Shown piece after piece: positions 1 to 8,743 of a DNA stretch of 64,000 nucleotides. Each line of letters starts with the position of its first letter. The first letter of the stretch is position 1. Under the pieces are notes generated by a model. It had not been told where the DNA came from, ran no database searches, and saw only the letters and a program-made list of their open reading frames with translations. Location of the stretch: positions 31,812 through 95,811 of the forward strand of contig NZ_VIKW01000022.1 of the NCBI RefSeq assembly GCF_009711975.1. The letters run 5' to 3'. The translations under genes were made by a program, and so were the position numbers. This DNA comes from Anabaena sp. UHCC 0204 (GTDB taxonomy: Bacteria; Cyanobacteriota; Cyanobacteriia; Cyanobacteriales; Nostocaceae).

Positions 1-873
1 ACGGGTGAAGCGTTTACCATCAATATAGCTGGCTGCACCCATGCCAAAGCCATAATAGGGGCGATTTTGCCAATAAACTCGATTATGCCTACATTGATGT
101 CCTGGTTGGGCATAATTGGAAATTTCGTAATGTTCGTACCCGGCATCAGTTAAGGTTTTTTGCCCCATTTGATACATTTTGACTGTGGTTTCATCTGTGG
201 GTAAAGGATGATCTCCCGGTTTGAAATAACGATTGAAGGCTGTTCCCGGTTCAATGGTAAGGTCATAGATGGAGATATGAGTTGGTGTGGCTGCTACTGC
301 TTGGGTTAAGGATTCTTGCCATTGTGCTAAGGACTGATGCGGTAAGCCAGAAATCAAGTCTAAGCTAAATTCGGGAATCTCGACTTTGTGGATTAACTCG
401 ATCGCTGTAAAAATATCTACAAGGGAATGCGATCGCCCTGCGGCTTTTAACAATTCTTCTTGAAAGGCTTGTACACCCAAACTGACGCGATTTACTCCTA
501 AGCTGCGATAACCGGCTATATGTGCTAAATCAAACGTCCCTGGATCAATTTCCATCGAAATTTCCACCTGAGATGTCATCCCAAATCGCTTTTCTAAGGT
601 TGTTAATATCTGTTGCAATTGTTCTGTTGATAACAGCGAAGGAGTCCCACCACCAAAAAAAATTGTTTCTAAAGGTTGAGCATGAATTGGTGCAATTCTG
701 ATTTCTTGACATAAAACTTCAACATATTCGGCAATTGTCCCAGAATTTTCACCCCGTGAGCGATCGCCTACCACAAATACCGGAAAATCGCAATAAAAGC
801 ACCTGCGCCGACAAAAGGGAATATGCACATAAGCAGAACGGGGAACTCCCCAACCAATATCTTCTTGACTCAT
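1..873 (-). CDS. hemW: Radical SAM heme chaperone HemW, 3' end cut by window edge
   Basis: The reading frame opens at ATG 873 on the minus strand and stays open for 291 codons to the window edge, so the C-terminus is missing. Near the N-terminus the protein carries the radical-SAM cluster motif CRRRCFYC (CxxxCxxC), preceded by YVHIPFC, and then ETIFFGGGTPSLL, the pattern of the HemN/HemW family. HemW-type proteins bind heme and are thought to insert it into respiratory enzymes. They are often mis-annotated as oxygen-independent coproporphyrinogen III oxidase. The CxxxCxxC followed directly by DF and the start so close to the motif favour HemW over true HemN, which has a longer N-terminus. The gene is divergent from the PIN-domain gene at 1116. 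Confidence 0.88.
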   Translation of the reverse strand, partial: MSQEDIGWGVPRSAYVHIPFCRRRCFYCDFPVFVVGDRSRGENSGTIAEYVEVLCQEIRIAPIHAQPLETIFFGGGTPSLLSTEQLQQILTTLEKRFGMTSQVEISMEIDPGTFDLAHIAGYRSLGVNRVSLGVQAFQEELLKAAGRSHSLVDIFTAIELIHKVEIPEFSLDLISGLPHQSLAQWQESLTQAVAATPTHISIYDLTIEPGTAFNRYFKPGDHPLPTDETTVKMYQMGQKTLTDAGYEHYEISNYAQPGHQCRHNRVYWQNRPYYGFGMGAASYIDGKRFTR

Positions 874-1115
874 TTTGAGTAATAGTTAAGTTAATTTAAT
901 CTGACTGTTAACAATAATGAAAATGAGGAGTTTATTTACAAGTTTTTATCCTTTTTGCCTAAAAATAAAAATAATATGCAGTAAAAACCCTTTGGTTATA
1001 ATGTTGGCATATTCTCTGTGCCTGAGCAGGTAATATTATTCCATCACCAAAAAGGATAGAAGCAAGCATACTTTACTTTATCGAATAAATATCGTTGTAG
1101 GAACACAACACAACC

Positions 1116-2192
1116 ATGCTGGATGCCATTATTATTCTCTCATTTACTTTGGCAGCGGCGGGGATAGGTTATTACAGCACCGATCTACTCCCGCCCGGTA
1201 CTCTTAATGGAGTCACAAATCTAGAAGCCTTACGCTTAGTTGTAGCCGTATTTGCTGCCATTATTGGTGGTGCGATCGGACTAAGTTTCCAGACTACATA
1301 CCGCCGTCTCGAATCGCAAGTTCGGGAAATGCCTCTAGAAGTTATTTTAACCCGTGCCATTGGCTTAGTAATTGGGCTATTACTCGCCAATTTAATGTTA
1401 GCCCCGCTATTTTTATTACCCATTCCCCCAGATTTCGGCTTTATCAAACCTCTTGTAGCTGTTGTTGGCAGTATCATCCTCTCTGTCACCGGCATGAACT
1501 TGGCTGATGCCCATGGACGCGGTTTGTTAAGATTAATTAACCCCAACACTGTAGAAAGCATGGTAGTGGAAGGAACTCTCAAACCTGCCAATACCAAAGT
1601 TTTGGATACTAGCTGCATTATAGATGGCCGCATTGAAACATTGCTAGAAACAGGATTTCTGGAAGGGTTAATTCTTGTCCCCCAATTTGTTTTACAAGAA
1701 TTACAACAAGTAGCTGATGCTAGTAAAGATCAAAAACGGGTGAGAGGGAGAAGAGGATTAGAAATCCTGAACCGCATTCGCGAAACTTACCCAGATCGGA
1801 TTTTAATTAACCCTGTGGACTATGAAGATACTCCCACTGTTGATGCTAAATTAGTCCGTTTTGCTCAAGAAATCAATGGGACATTACTCACCAATGATTA
1901 CAATTTGTCTAAAGTTGCTAGTGTCCAAAAAGTCCCCGTTTTGAATGTTCATGATTTAGTAAATGCCGTTCGTCCGACTTATTTACCTGGTGATAATCTT
2001 GATCTAAAAATTCTCAAAGAAGGGAAAGAACCAAGTCAAGGAATTGGTTATTTAGATGATGGGACAATGGTAGTAGTAGAAGAAGGTAGTCCTTATGTCG
2101 GTGGTGAATTGCGGGTAGTCGTCACCAGTGCTTTACAAACCTCAGCCGGCAGGATGATTTTTGCCAAACCCCAAGCTTCCGCATTAGCCTGA
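1116..2192 (+). CDS. PIN/TRAM domain membrane protein (YacL-like)
   Basis: The first ~135 residues hold about four hydrophobic segments. They are followed by a PIN nuclease-like domain beginning at VLDTSCIIDGRIE, with further acidic residues (VDAKLVRFAQE, LLTNDYNLSKVA) that form the usual metal site. The C-terminal ~65 residues (GEGIGYLDDGTMVVVE-type pattern) fit a TRAM RNA-binding domain. This membrane-PIN-TRAM order is that of the YacL family, widespread in cyanobacteria and Firmicutes, and its cellular substrate is not established. Length (358 aa) is normal for the family. The gene appears monocistronic and is followed by a probable terminator. Confidence 0.87.
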   Translation: MLDAIIILSFTLAAAGIGYYSTDLLPPGTLNGVTNLEALRLVVAVFAAIIGGAIGLSFQTTYRRLESQVREMPLEVILTRAIGLVIGLLLANLMLAPLFLLPIPPDFGFIKPLVAVVGSIILSVTGMNLADAHGRGLLRLINPNTVESMVVEGTLKPANTKVLDTSCIIDGRIETLLETGFLEGLILVPQFVLQELQQVADASKDQKRVRGRRGLEILNRIRETYPDRILINPVDYEDTPTVDAKLVRFAQEINGTLLTNDYNLSKVASVQKVPVLNVHDLVNAVRPTYLPGDNLDLKILKEGKEPSQGIGYLDDGTMVVVEEGSPYVGGELRVVVTSALQTSAGRMIFAKPQASALA

Positions 2193-2227
2193 GGAATATG
2201 GTGCGAAAAACTAGAATTAAACTATGG

Positions 2228-2260
2228 AATCGGTGTAGGGAAACTGCACCGATTTTGTTG
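2228..2260 (+). terminator. Probable intrinsic terminator after the PIN/TRAM gene
   Basis: AATCGGTGTAG and CTGCACCGATT form an 11-bp stem with one G-T pair around a GGAAA loop. The stem is followed by a T-rich tail and starts 36 bases after the stop codon at 2192. Confidence 0.6.
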
Positions 2261-2360
2261 ATTAAGCTGAATATTTATATTTGGCTGATCAATCTCAAAC
2301 AGGATATTGTTATCTAATTAATATTAAAATAAGAATAGTAGTTGGTAAATAAAGTTAGAC

Positions 2361-2741
2361 ATGAAGACCATCTTATCAAATGAAAAAGCATTTATTATTC
2401 GGACTGAGCGAGGACTAACAATTGCGGGAACGCGCATCACCCTTTATGATGTAATAGATTTGATTAAGGCTCAGTATCCTCCGAAGTTAATTCGAGATAA
2501 ATTCAATCTCACAGATGAACAAATTAGTGCAGCTTTATCTTACATTGAAACAAATCATACCCAGGTAGAAGCTGAATATCAAGAAGTTATACAAACTAGA
2601 GAAGAAATTTATCAATACTGGGAAGAACGTAACCGCGAACACTTTGCAAAAATTGCAGCAAAACCACAAAAGCCAGAAAAACAGGCTCTTTGGGCGAAAC
2701 TTGAGGAGCAAAAAGCTCAACGTACCTCAATAAAGCCATGA
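2361..2741 (+). CDS. DUF433 family protein
   Basis: This is a 126-residue protein whose first ~75 residues show the DUF433 pattern: an initial beta strand, then GLTIAGTRITLYDVIDLI and FNLTDEQISAALSYIE. The domain is a small winged-helix-like fold often found in antitoxin-like proteins. The C-terminal ~50 residues are highly charged and predicted helical. No toxin-like gene lies beside it: downstream is a palindromic repeat, and the next gene is convergent. Its function is unknown. A role as an antitoxin or regulator is inference from the family only. Confidence 0.7.
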   Translation: MKTILSNEKAFIIRTERGLTIAGTRITLYDVIDLIKAQYPPKLIRDKFNLTDEQISAALSYIETNHTQVEAEYQEVIQTREEIYQYWEERNREHFAKIAAKPQKPEKQALWAKLEEQKAQRTSIKP

Positions 2742-2749
2742 TATTTTTA

Positions 2750-2842
2750 CAGGACTTACGCAATAACTCTCCGAAACTCTTATTTCTCTGTGTCCTCTGC
2801 GTCCTCTGCGGTTCGTCTTTTCATGATTTTGCGTAAGTCCTG
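2750..2842. repeat. MITE-like repeat, family A copy 1
   Basis: A 93-bp element bounded by perfect 14-bp inverted repeats (CAGGACTTACGCAA and its complement). The interior contains GCGTCCTCTGCG-type short repeats. Near-identical copies lie at 29359-29449 and, inverted, at 43060-43150. It sits between two convergent genes and could also act as a bidirectional hairpin terminator. Confidence 0.85.
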
Positions 2843-2860
2843 CTAATGTAAAACCAGAAA

Positions 2861-3322
2861 TTATAGATATTTTTCCATGACATAATTTTTTAATTTTACC
2901 CCTCGACGTTCTACTTCTTGTTCCTTGACTATAGTAAATCCTTGGTATTGAAAAAATGATTTTGCGGTAATACTCACTTCTGCATATAGGCGATTAATTC
3001 CTCTGGATATGGCAATATTTTCTAGATGAGTCAAGAGTTTTGAACCTATACCCTGTCTTTGGTATTGGCTATGACAGTAAAAACAATCAATGTGACCATT
3101 TGCTTCTAATTCTGCAAATCCAACTATTTCACCATGATTTTCAGCAATAAAAGGCCGCTTGGATTGTAACCTTTGATGCCAAAATTCATAATCCATACTT
3201 TCGCCAGTCCAAGCATTTACCTGTTCTTGAGTATAATCACCAATATTTATTTGATGAACTGTATCATAAAACAGTTTCATGATTGCCTGAGTATCCGATA
3301 TTTGATATTCTCTGACTATCAT
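2861..3322 (-). CDS. GNAT family N-acetyltransferase
   Basis: A 153-residue single-domain GCN5-type acetyltransferase that would transfer an acetyl group from acetyl-CoA to an amine. The acetyl-CoA-binding loop is visible as QRQGIGSKLL at about residues 85-94, preceded by the strand FAELEANGHIDCFY. The C-terminus (FFQYQGFTIVKEQEVERRGVKL) follows the usual GNAT ending. The substrate cannot be told from sequence. Its ATG overlaps the stop codon of the upstream carboxypeptidase gene by one base (TAATG), so the two are probably translationally coupled. Confidence 0.85.
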   Translation of the reverse strand: MIVREYQISDTQAIMKLFYDTVHQINIGDYTQEQVNAWTGESMDYEFWHQRLQSKRPFIAENHGEIVGFAELEANGHIDCFYCHSQYQRQGIGSKLLTHLENIAISRGINRLYAEVSITAKSFFQYQGFTIVKEQEVERRGVKLKNYVMEKYL

Positions 3323-4122
3323 TATTGAGTTTGCACAGGTTTAATATTTTTGGCCTTATAGAATGTTTCCAAACTATCACTATCACCCACAAAACGCCAA
3401 TGCCAAGGTTCATAACTGACACCTTGGAGATTCTCTTTAGGAAAAGAAAGTTCAAAACTAAACCGGGCTGCATTAGCTTGTAACCACTGATAGGCTTTAG
3501 TGTTATCAAAATTAGCTTGGAGATTAGTGGCTGGTACAGTGCGATCGCCAATATCCACCGCATAACCTGTATGATGTTCACTATGACCAGGAGGGGCGCT
3601 GAGAGCGGCTCTTTCCGCTGGAGTTTGATTACGTTGGGCGCTAATCTCAAAAAATAACTGATTCTGCTGTTTTACTGACCGAAAACCAGAAATTGGTACT
3701 AAAATTACCCCAGCACTCCTAGCAGCTTGTACCATGGCTTGAAACTTAACAGCAGCAGATTTCCGCATTCTAATGCGTCCGTCAGCCGTAATAGCAACTA
3801 ATTCTGATTCTGGTGCTTCTGGGTATTCAAAATGTCCCAAAACACTCTTACTATTATCTGGGGTATTAGTAACTAGAGGTGGAGAACTAATCGTTTCAGC
3901 TACAGAATTAGTCGTTGGCTTAGGTGTCGTCAACGAAAACAAAAAGCCACTAATTACAGCCAGCAATACAAATCCTGCTAATCCACCTGTAATTAAAACC
4001 GGAGGTTGTAATTTTAATTTATTTCCCGTATCGGAAGTATCACGTAGAGCCGCCGGAATATCATCACTAGAATGAGAATATGAATTTGGCGATTTTTTCG
4101 GAAATCCAGCTTTATTATTCAA
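3322..4122 (-). CDS. M15 family D-alanyl-D-alanine carboxypeptidase (VanY-like)
   Basis: A 266-residue protein with a cytoplasmic tail, one membrane segment at about residues 43-66 and an extracytoplasmic catalytic domain. The zinc-site motifs of the VanY/M15B family are present: SEHHTGYAVDIGD at about residue 180 (SxHxxGxAxD) and EPWHWRFVG near residue 242. The expected activity is removal of the terminal D-alanine from peptidoglycan stem peptides, anchored at the plasma membrane. It is the first gene of a two-gene unit with the acetyltransferase. The family call is firm, the exact substrate less so. Confidence 0.88.
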   Translation of the reverse strand: MNNKAGFPKKSPNSYSHSSDDIPAALRDTSDTGNKLKLQPPVLITGGLAGFVLLAVISGFLFSLTTPKPTTNSVAETISSPPLVTNTPDNSKSVLGHFEYPEAPESELVAITADGRIRMRKSAAVKFQAMVQAARSAGVILVPISGFRSVKQQNQLFFEISAQRNQTPAERAALSAPPGHSEHHTGYAVDIGDRTVPATNLQANFDNTKAYQWLQANAARFSFELSFPKENLQGVSYEPWHWRFVGDSDSLETFYKAKNIKPVQTQ

Positions 4123-4199
4123 GTTTCTGCTCCTGATTTGTATTTAATGATTAAAAAAGGCAAGGACTAAGAGACAACAGTTTTTTTAATTTTTAATTT

Positions 4200-4343
4200 T
4201 TACAGCAGATTGCAGATCAATGAAGTACATAATCTAAATTGAAACCTATACACAAAGTACGGGCGAAGCATTCGGGCGATAAATTATCCATTTTTGTACA
4301 AGGCTATTTTCCGAATGCTTCGCCCCTACGAATCCTGCTGTAA
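4200..4343. repeat. Nested inverted-repeat element, family C copy 1
   Basis: The inner perfect 15-bp inverted repeats are GGGCGAAGCATTCGG (4261-4275) and its complement (4311-4325). The outer 9-bp pair TTACAGCAG/CTGCTGTAA lies at 4200-4208 and 4335-4343. A related copy with the shared core GCATTCGG(G/A)CGATAAATTATC lies at 19479-19567. The element fills most of the gap between the divergent carboxypeptidase and permease genes. Confidence 0.75.
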
Positions 4344-4360
4344 TTGTTCTAGGTGTAATC

Positions 4361-5278
4361 TTGATAAATCTTTTAGAACTATATGTCAAGTTAGTGGGGT
4401 TAATCCTCATAGGATTCATACTGGGACGGAAATTACCTAGTTATGCTTCCACTTATGTAGGCCAGTTTCTCTTTTGGCTGGGAGTACCTATCAGTATTAT
4501 TGGTTTTTTAATCCGAACAGACTTATCGGGACAAATCTGGATTGCGCCGATAATAGCTCATTTAGCTATCTTCTTAGGAGCATTTTTAGCATGGTTAATA
4601 ATTAAAGCTCAAGCCTATTTCACTCAGTCAGTCCCCCAAAAATCAACTCAAGGTAGTCTGATTCTAGCAGCGATGGTAGGTAATACAGGTTATCTGGGTT
4701 TTCCCATAACTTTAGCAATGGTAGGTAAAGAATATTTTGCCTGGGCTTTATTCTACGATATGTTGGGGTCGCTTTTTGGGGCTTATGGTTTGGGTGTGTT
4801 TTTCGCAGCCAAGTTTGGTAGTAATGTCCAAAGTCATATCCAAACAGCCAAGGTAATTTTTATTAATCCTGCTTTATGGAGTTTTGGATTTGGCTTGCTG
4901 TTGCGTCAGGTTGCACTTCCTTCGACAGTTGTATTTAGTTTGGAGAAATTGGCTTGGGGTGCGGTAGCTTTATCCTTGATGTTAATTGGAATGCGACTTT
5001 CTCAACTAAAATCTTGGCGCAAAGTCCCGCAAGCTGGGAGTAGTATCTTCATCAAAATGCTATTAGTGCCGATGATTTTAGGTAGTACGCTGTCGCTGTT
5101 TGGGGTGACTGGCAATGCAGCACAGGTGATAGTTTTGCAAATGGCTATGCCTCCAGCTTTAGCTACATTGGTAATAGCTGAGACATTTGATCTTGATCGT
5201 GATTTGGCTGTTACTGCTTTAGCTATGGGGATTGTAGTATTATTAGTTACTCTGCCTGTTTGGTTATGGCTGTTTTGA
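4361..5278 (+). CDS. AEC family transporter (auxin efflux carrier/malate permease type)
   Basis: A 305-residue integral membrane protein with about ten hydrophobic segments arranged as two halves. The conserved AEC motif region GNTGYLGFPITLAMVG lies in the first half and the hydrophobic GNAAQVIVLQMAMPPALATLVIAE pattern in the second. Members are secondary transporters of organic anions or related solutes, and the substrate here is unknown. The start is a TTG with AGGTG five bases upstream. No ATG or GTG start lies in frame before it. The neighbouring palindromic repeat is immediately upstream. Confidence 0.82.
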   Translation: MINLLELYVKLVGLILIGFILGRKLPSYASTYVGQFLFWLGVPISIIGFLIRTDLSGQIWIAPIIAHLAIFLGAFLAWLIIKAQAYFTQSVPQKSTQGSLILAAMVGNTGYLGFPITLAMVGKEYFAWALFYDMLGSLFGAYGLGVFFAAKFGSNVQSHIQTAKVIFINPALWSFGFGLLLRQVALPSTVVFSLEKLAWGAVALSLMLIGMRLSQLKSWRKVPQAGSSIFIKMLLVPMILGSTLSLFGVTGNAAQVIVLQMAMPPALATLVIAETFDLDRDLAVTALAMGIVVLLVTLPVWLWLF

Positions 5279-5346
5279 AGAAAGGTATCCTGGCTGTACC
5301 CCATTCTGGGATGATGTATTAAAAACAATTCAAATACTATCGCTCC

Positions 5347-7029
5347 ATGTCGAAGCCGAATAACCAAGCCCAACGGACTCAAATCATTGAAGTTCTGACA
5401 CGGGATTACTTTCCAATGATTCCTCAACTTCAGGCTGAACTTCAGAAAAATTGGACACCAGAACAACATTATAAAAATCGTTTAAGTCGTTCTTTAGCTG
5501 CATTTGCGATCGCTAATCTCGCTGATCTTACTCCTCCTCAAGCTGCTCATTCAATTATCAATGGAGGAGATGATAATGGTATTGATGCAGTTTATTTTGA
5601 TCGGGTTAATAATCGGCTTTTGTTAGTACAGGCTAAAGCGGGGAATGCTCCCAATATGGGTGATAATAAAAAATTTTGTGATGGAATTAGGGATCTTGTC
5701 CATAAAAGGTTTCAAAAATTTAATTCGAGTTTTTCCCGGTTGCAACAAGATATTGAAGATGCTTTAGACAAAAATGGCGTAATAATAGTTGGCTGTAATA
5801 TATATTTAGATGAAAGTTTGGGAACTCATGTAGTTAATGATCTCAATCAATTAGAAAATGAACTAAATAAGTTTGATTCGCGTTTTGAATGGCAAGATTT
5901 GAATATTGAAAATATTTATGGATGGTTGACAGCAAAACAAAAAAATGCACCTATTAAGGTTGAATTGACCTTAGAAAAATGGCATTGTTTAGAACAGCCC
6001 AGAAAAGCTTTTTATGGATTAGTGAATGCTATTGAATTAGCTAAGTTATATAACAACCATAATAAATTATTATTTGAGAATAATATCCGTTATTACCTGG
6101 GTACGGAAGATGTTAATACAGCAATTGCTGAAACTGTAGAACAACAACCATCAGAACTTTTTTATCTCAATAATGGATTAACCATTACTTGTGCAAAGGT
6201 TAGTTTACCATCTGGACACAATCAGGACTCAACTCAATTTACTTTAGAGGGGTTTTCGATAGTCAATGGAGCGCAAACAGTGGGATCTATTGCATCTGTA
6301 TTTAATGCTAATGGTTCTGTTTCTACGAATGCAAAATTATTAGTTACCATCATTGAATTAGGGACAATATCAGATAAAATAGGAGTAGAAATTACTAAAG
6401 CGAGGAATACACAAAATACAGTCCGTGATGTTTATTTTGCGGCGTTAGATCCTAATCAAGAACGGTTGCGGCAAGAATGTATGGTATCAAATATTGTCTA
6501 TCAATATCGTCCATCAGCAGATCATCATGATGCTATCACCATTGAACAAGCTGCAATAGCCCTGGCTTGTTTTAGCGGTAATATTGAAATAATTGTTGCC
6601 GCAAAGAAAGATATTAGTCAGCTTTATAAGCGTTATTATTCAAAACTTTTTAGTAATGAGCTTTCAGGAATTACACTTTGTCGCTATGTGCGTATATTTG
6701 AATATCTTGATCAGATTTTTGAAGATTCTCGAAAAGCAGAAACAGAACCTCGGCGTAAAAATTTCTATCAACATGGTAGATTGTTTATATTAGATATTTT
6801 ATCAAGGCGCTATAAATCTCTAATCAATAAACCAGAAGTTAATTTATCTCAAGATGACTTGACTGATTTTTCCAGAATTGGTACAGACCTTGCTGAGTTA
6901 ATTTATACTCTCGCCGAATCTCAGTTTGCTAGTGATGAAAAAGGATATCTTGCTATTTTTAGAAGTTTGACAGATGTTAAGTCTTTAACCAGTGCAGTGA
7001 TGCAAAAATTAACTAACAGAGAAGCTTAA
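5347..7029 (+). CDS. AIPR family (abortive infection/phage resistance) protein
   Basis: A 560-residue soluble protein carrying the AIPR-family hallmarks: FYLNNGLTITCAKV (residues ~273-286) and FSIVNGAQTVGSI (~302-314), followed by ITKARNTQNTVRDVYFAALD. The N-terminal ~200 residues contain GGDDNGIDAVYF and LLLVQAKAG. That arrangement resembles a PD-(D/E)xK nuclease core (D...QAK), so this may be a restriction-like nuclease domain. AIPR proteins are known from abortive-infection phage resistance and often sit beside restriction-modification genes, as here: mod starts 70 bases downstream. The role in defence is inferred from family and neighbours. Confidence 0.85.
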   Translation: MSKPNNQAQRTQIIEVLTRDYFPMIPQLQAELQKNWTPEQHYKNRLSRSLAAFAIANLADLTPPQAAHSIINGGDDNGIDAVYFDRVNNRLLLVQAKAGNAPNMGDNKKFCDGIRDLVHKRFQKFNSSFSRLQQDIEDALDKNGVIIVGCNIYLDESLGTHVVNDLNQLENELNKFDSRFEWQDLNIENIYGWLTAKQKNAPIKVELTLEKWHCLEQPRKAFYGLVNAIELAKLYNNHNKLLFENNIRYYLGTEDVNTAIAETVEQQPSELFYLNNGLTITCAKVSLPSGHNQDSTQFTLEGFSIVNGAQTVGSIASVFNANGSVSTNAKLLVTIIELGTISDKIGVEITKARNTQNTVRDVYFAALDPNQERLRQECMVSNIVYQYRPSADHHDAITIEQAAIALACFSGNIEIIVAAKKDISQLYKRYYSKLFSNELSGITLCRYVRIFEYLDQIFEDSRKAETEPRRKNFYQHGRLFILDILSRRYKSLINKPEVNLSQDDLTDFSRIGTDLAELIYTLAESQFASDEKGYLAIFRSLTDVKSLTSAVMQKLTNREA

Positions 7030-7099
7030 TCTAACAATATTAATTGACATGGAGTTTAAATTTTAAAATTTAATTTTTAAGACAAAATTAGAATTAATT

Positions 7100-8743
7100 A
7101 TGAGTAAAAAGCAGAGACTAGAATTAACATGGATTGGTAAAGAAATTCGCCCCCAATTAGAACCGCGAATTTTATTAGAAGATGCTGATAAATCTTATCA
7201 TGCTACACATCGAGTCAGTGAAAATGATATTTTTGATAATCGCTTAATTTTTGGGGATAATTTGTTAGCTCTCAAAGCTTTAGAACAGGAATTTACGGGA
7301 AAAGTTAAATGTATTTTTATTGATCCTCCCTATAATACTGGTTCAGCTTTTGAACATTATGATGATGGTTTAGAGCATTCTATCTGGCTTGGCTTAATGA
7401 GAGATCGTCTAGAAATTTTGCGTAATTTATTATCTAAAGATGGTTCTATTTGGATTACGATTGATGATAATGAAGCACATTACTTAAAAGTGATGTGTGA
7501 TGAGATTTTTGGACGTACAAATTTTGTTAGAAATATTGTGTGGCAAAAAAAATATACATCAGCCAGTGATTCTAAAGGTATCCCTGATTCTCATGATCAT
7601 ATTTTAGTTTTTAGTAAAACAAATAGTTACTGCCGTAATTTATTGCCCAGAACAGATAAACAAAACTCACTTTATAAATATGATGATAGTGATGGTCGTG
7701 GTTTATGGAGAACCGATAATCTAAGTGTAAAAACTTACTCTGCCAATTATGATTATGAAATTATCAATCCTATAACGGGTATAAGTTATTGGCCACCTAA
7801 AGGAAGATCATGGTTTACCAGTAAAGATAGAATGCAGGCAATGATTGATGATAAAAGAGTCTTTTGGGGAAAAGATGGTAAAGGCGCACCACAACTTAAA
7901 CGATATTTAAATGAAGTTCAACAAGGCGTAGTTCCTATTTCATGGTGGCCTCATGATGAAGTAGGTCATAATGATGAATCACGAAAAGAGCAGAAATCAC
8001 TTTTTCCTAACAGTGCATTTTCAACTCCAAAGCCTGAAAGATTGCTCAAAAGAATTTTAGAAATTGCAACAATTCCAGGTGATCTAGTATTAGATTCCTT
8101 CGCAGGTTCAGGAACAACAGGCGCAGTTGCTCACAAAATGGGAAGACGCTGGATCATGATTGAATTAGGAGAACATTGTCATACCCATATTATTCCCAGA
8201 CTCAAAAAAGTAATTGATGGCGAAGATCAAGGTGGCATTAGCAAAGCAGTAAACTGGAAAGGTGGTGGCGGTTTTCGTTATTATCGTCTTGCACAATCAT
8301 TATTAGAAAAAGACAAATGGGGTAACTGGATTATTAATAAAGAATATAACCCTGCTATGTTAGCAGAAGCACTCTGCAAAATTGAAGGCTTCACTTATGC
8401 ACCATCAGATACATTTTATTGGCAACATGGTTATTCTACAGAACGAGATTTTATTTATGTCACTACCCAAAATCTCAGTCACGAACAATTATCTCAACTT
8501 GCTGATGAAGTAGGACAAGAACGCACATTATTAGTTTTATGTAGTGCCTTTCGTGGCAAAGTTGATATATTCCCAAATCTGACAATCAAAAAAATCCCTC
8601 AACAAATACTTTCACGTTGTGAATGGGGTCATGATGATTACAGTTTAAAAATCGAAAATCTGCCTAAAGCATTTCCAGAAATTGAAAAAATATCACTAGA
8701 ACAACCTATACAAAAATCACTATTTGACATGGATAACTTATGA
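7100..8743 (+). CDS. mod: Type III restriction-modification DNA methyltransferase (Mod)
   Basis: A 547-residue N6-adenine DNA methyltransferase of the beta class. Catalytic motif IV DPPYNTG is at residues ~75-81, and the SAM-binding motif I DSFAGSGTTGAVA follows far downstream at ~332-344, with a target-recognition region between. It would methylate one strand of a short asymmetric site, provide sequence recognition for the Res subunit, and protect the host genome. The gene overlaps res by four bases (ATGA), so both are made from one transcript. The AIPR gene upstream is probably part of the same unit. Confidence 0.92.
   Translation: MSKKQRLELTWIGKEIRPQLEPRILLEDADKSYHATHRVSENDIFDNRLIFGDNLLALKALEQEFTGKVKCIFIDPPYNTGSAFEHYDDGLEHSIWLGLMRDRLEILRNLLSKDGSIWITIDDNEAHYLKVMCDEIFGRTNFVRNIVWQKKYTSASDSKGIPDSHDHILVFSKTNSYCRNLLPRTDKQNSLYKYDDSDGRGLWRTDNLSVKTYSANYDYEIINPITGISYWPPKGRSWFTSKDRMQAMIDDKRVFWGKDGKGAPQLKRYLNEVQQGVVPISWWPHDEVGHNDESRKEQKSLFPNSAFSTPKPERLLKRILEIATIPGDLVLDSFAGSGTTGAVAHKMGRRWIMIELGEHCHTHIIPRLKKVIDGEDQGGISKAVNWKGGGGFRYYRLAQSLLEKDKWGNWIINKEYNPAMLAEALCKIEGFTYAPSDTFYWQHGYSTERDFIYVTTQNLSHEQLSQLADEVGQERTLLVLCSAFRGKVDIFPNLTIKKIPQQILSRCEWGHDDYSLKIENLPKAFPEIEKISLEQPIQKSLFDMDNL

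Noticed and set aside
2535..2720. Hydrophobic minus-strand frame inside the DUF433 gene
   Set aside because: Overlaps a better-supported gene fully and lacks a ribosome site.
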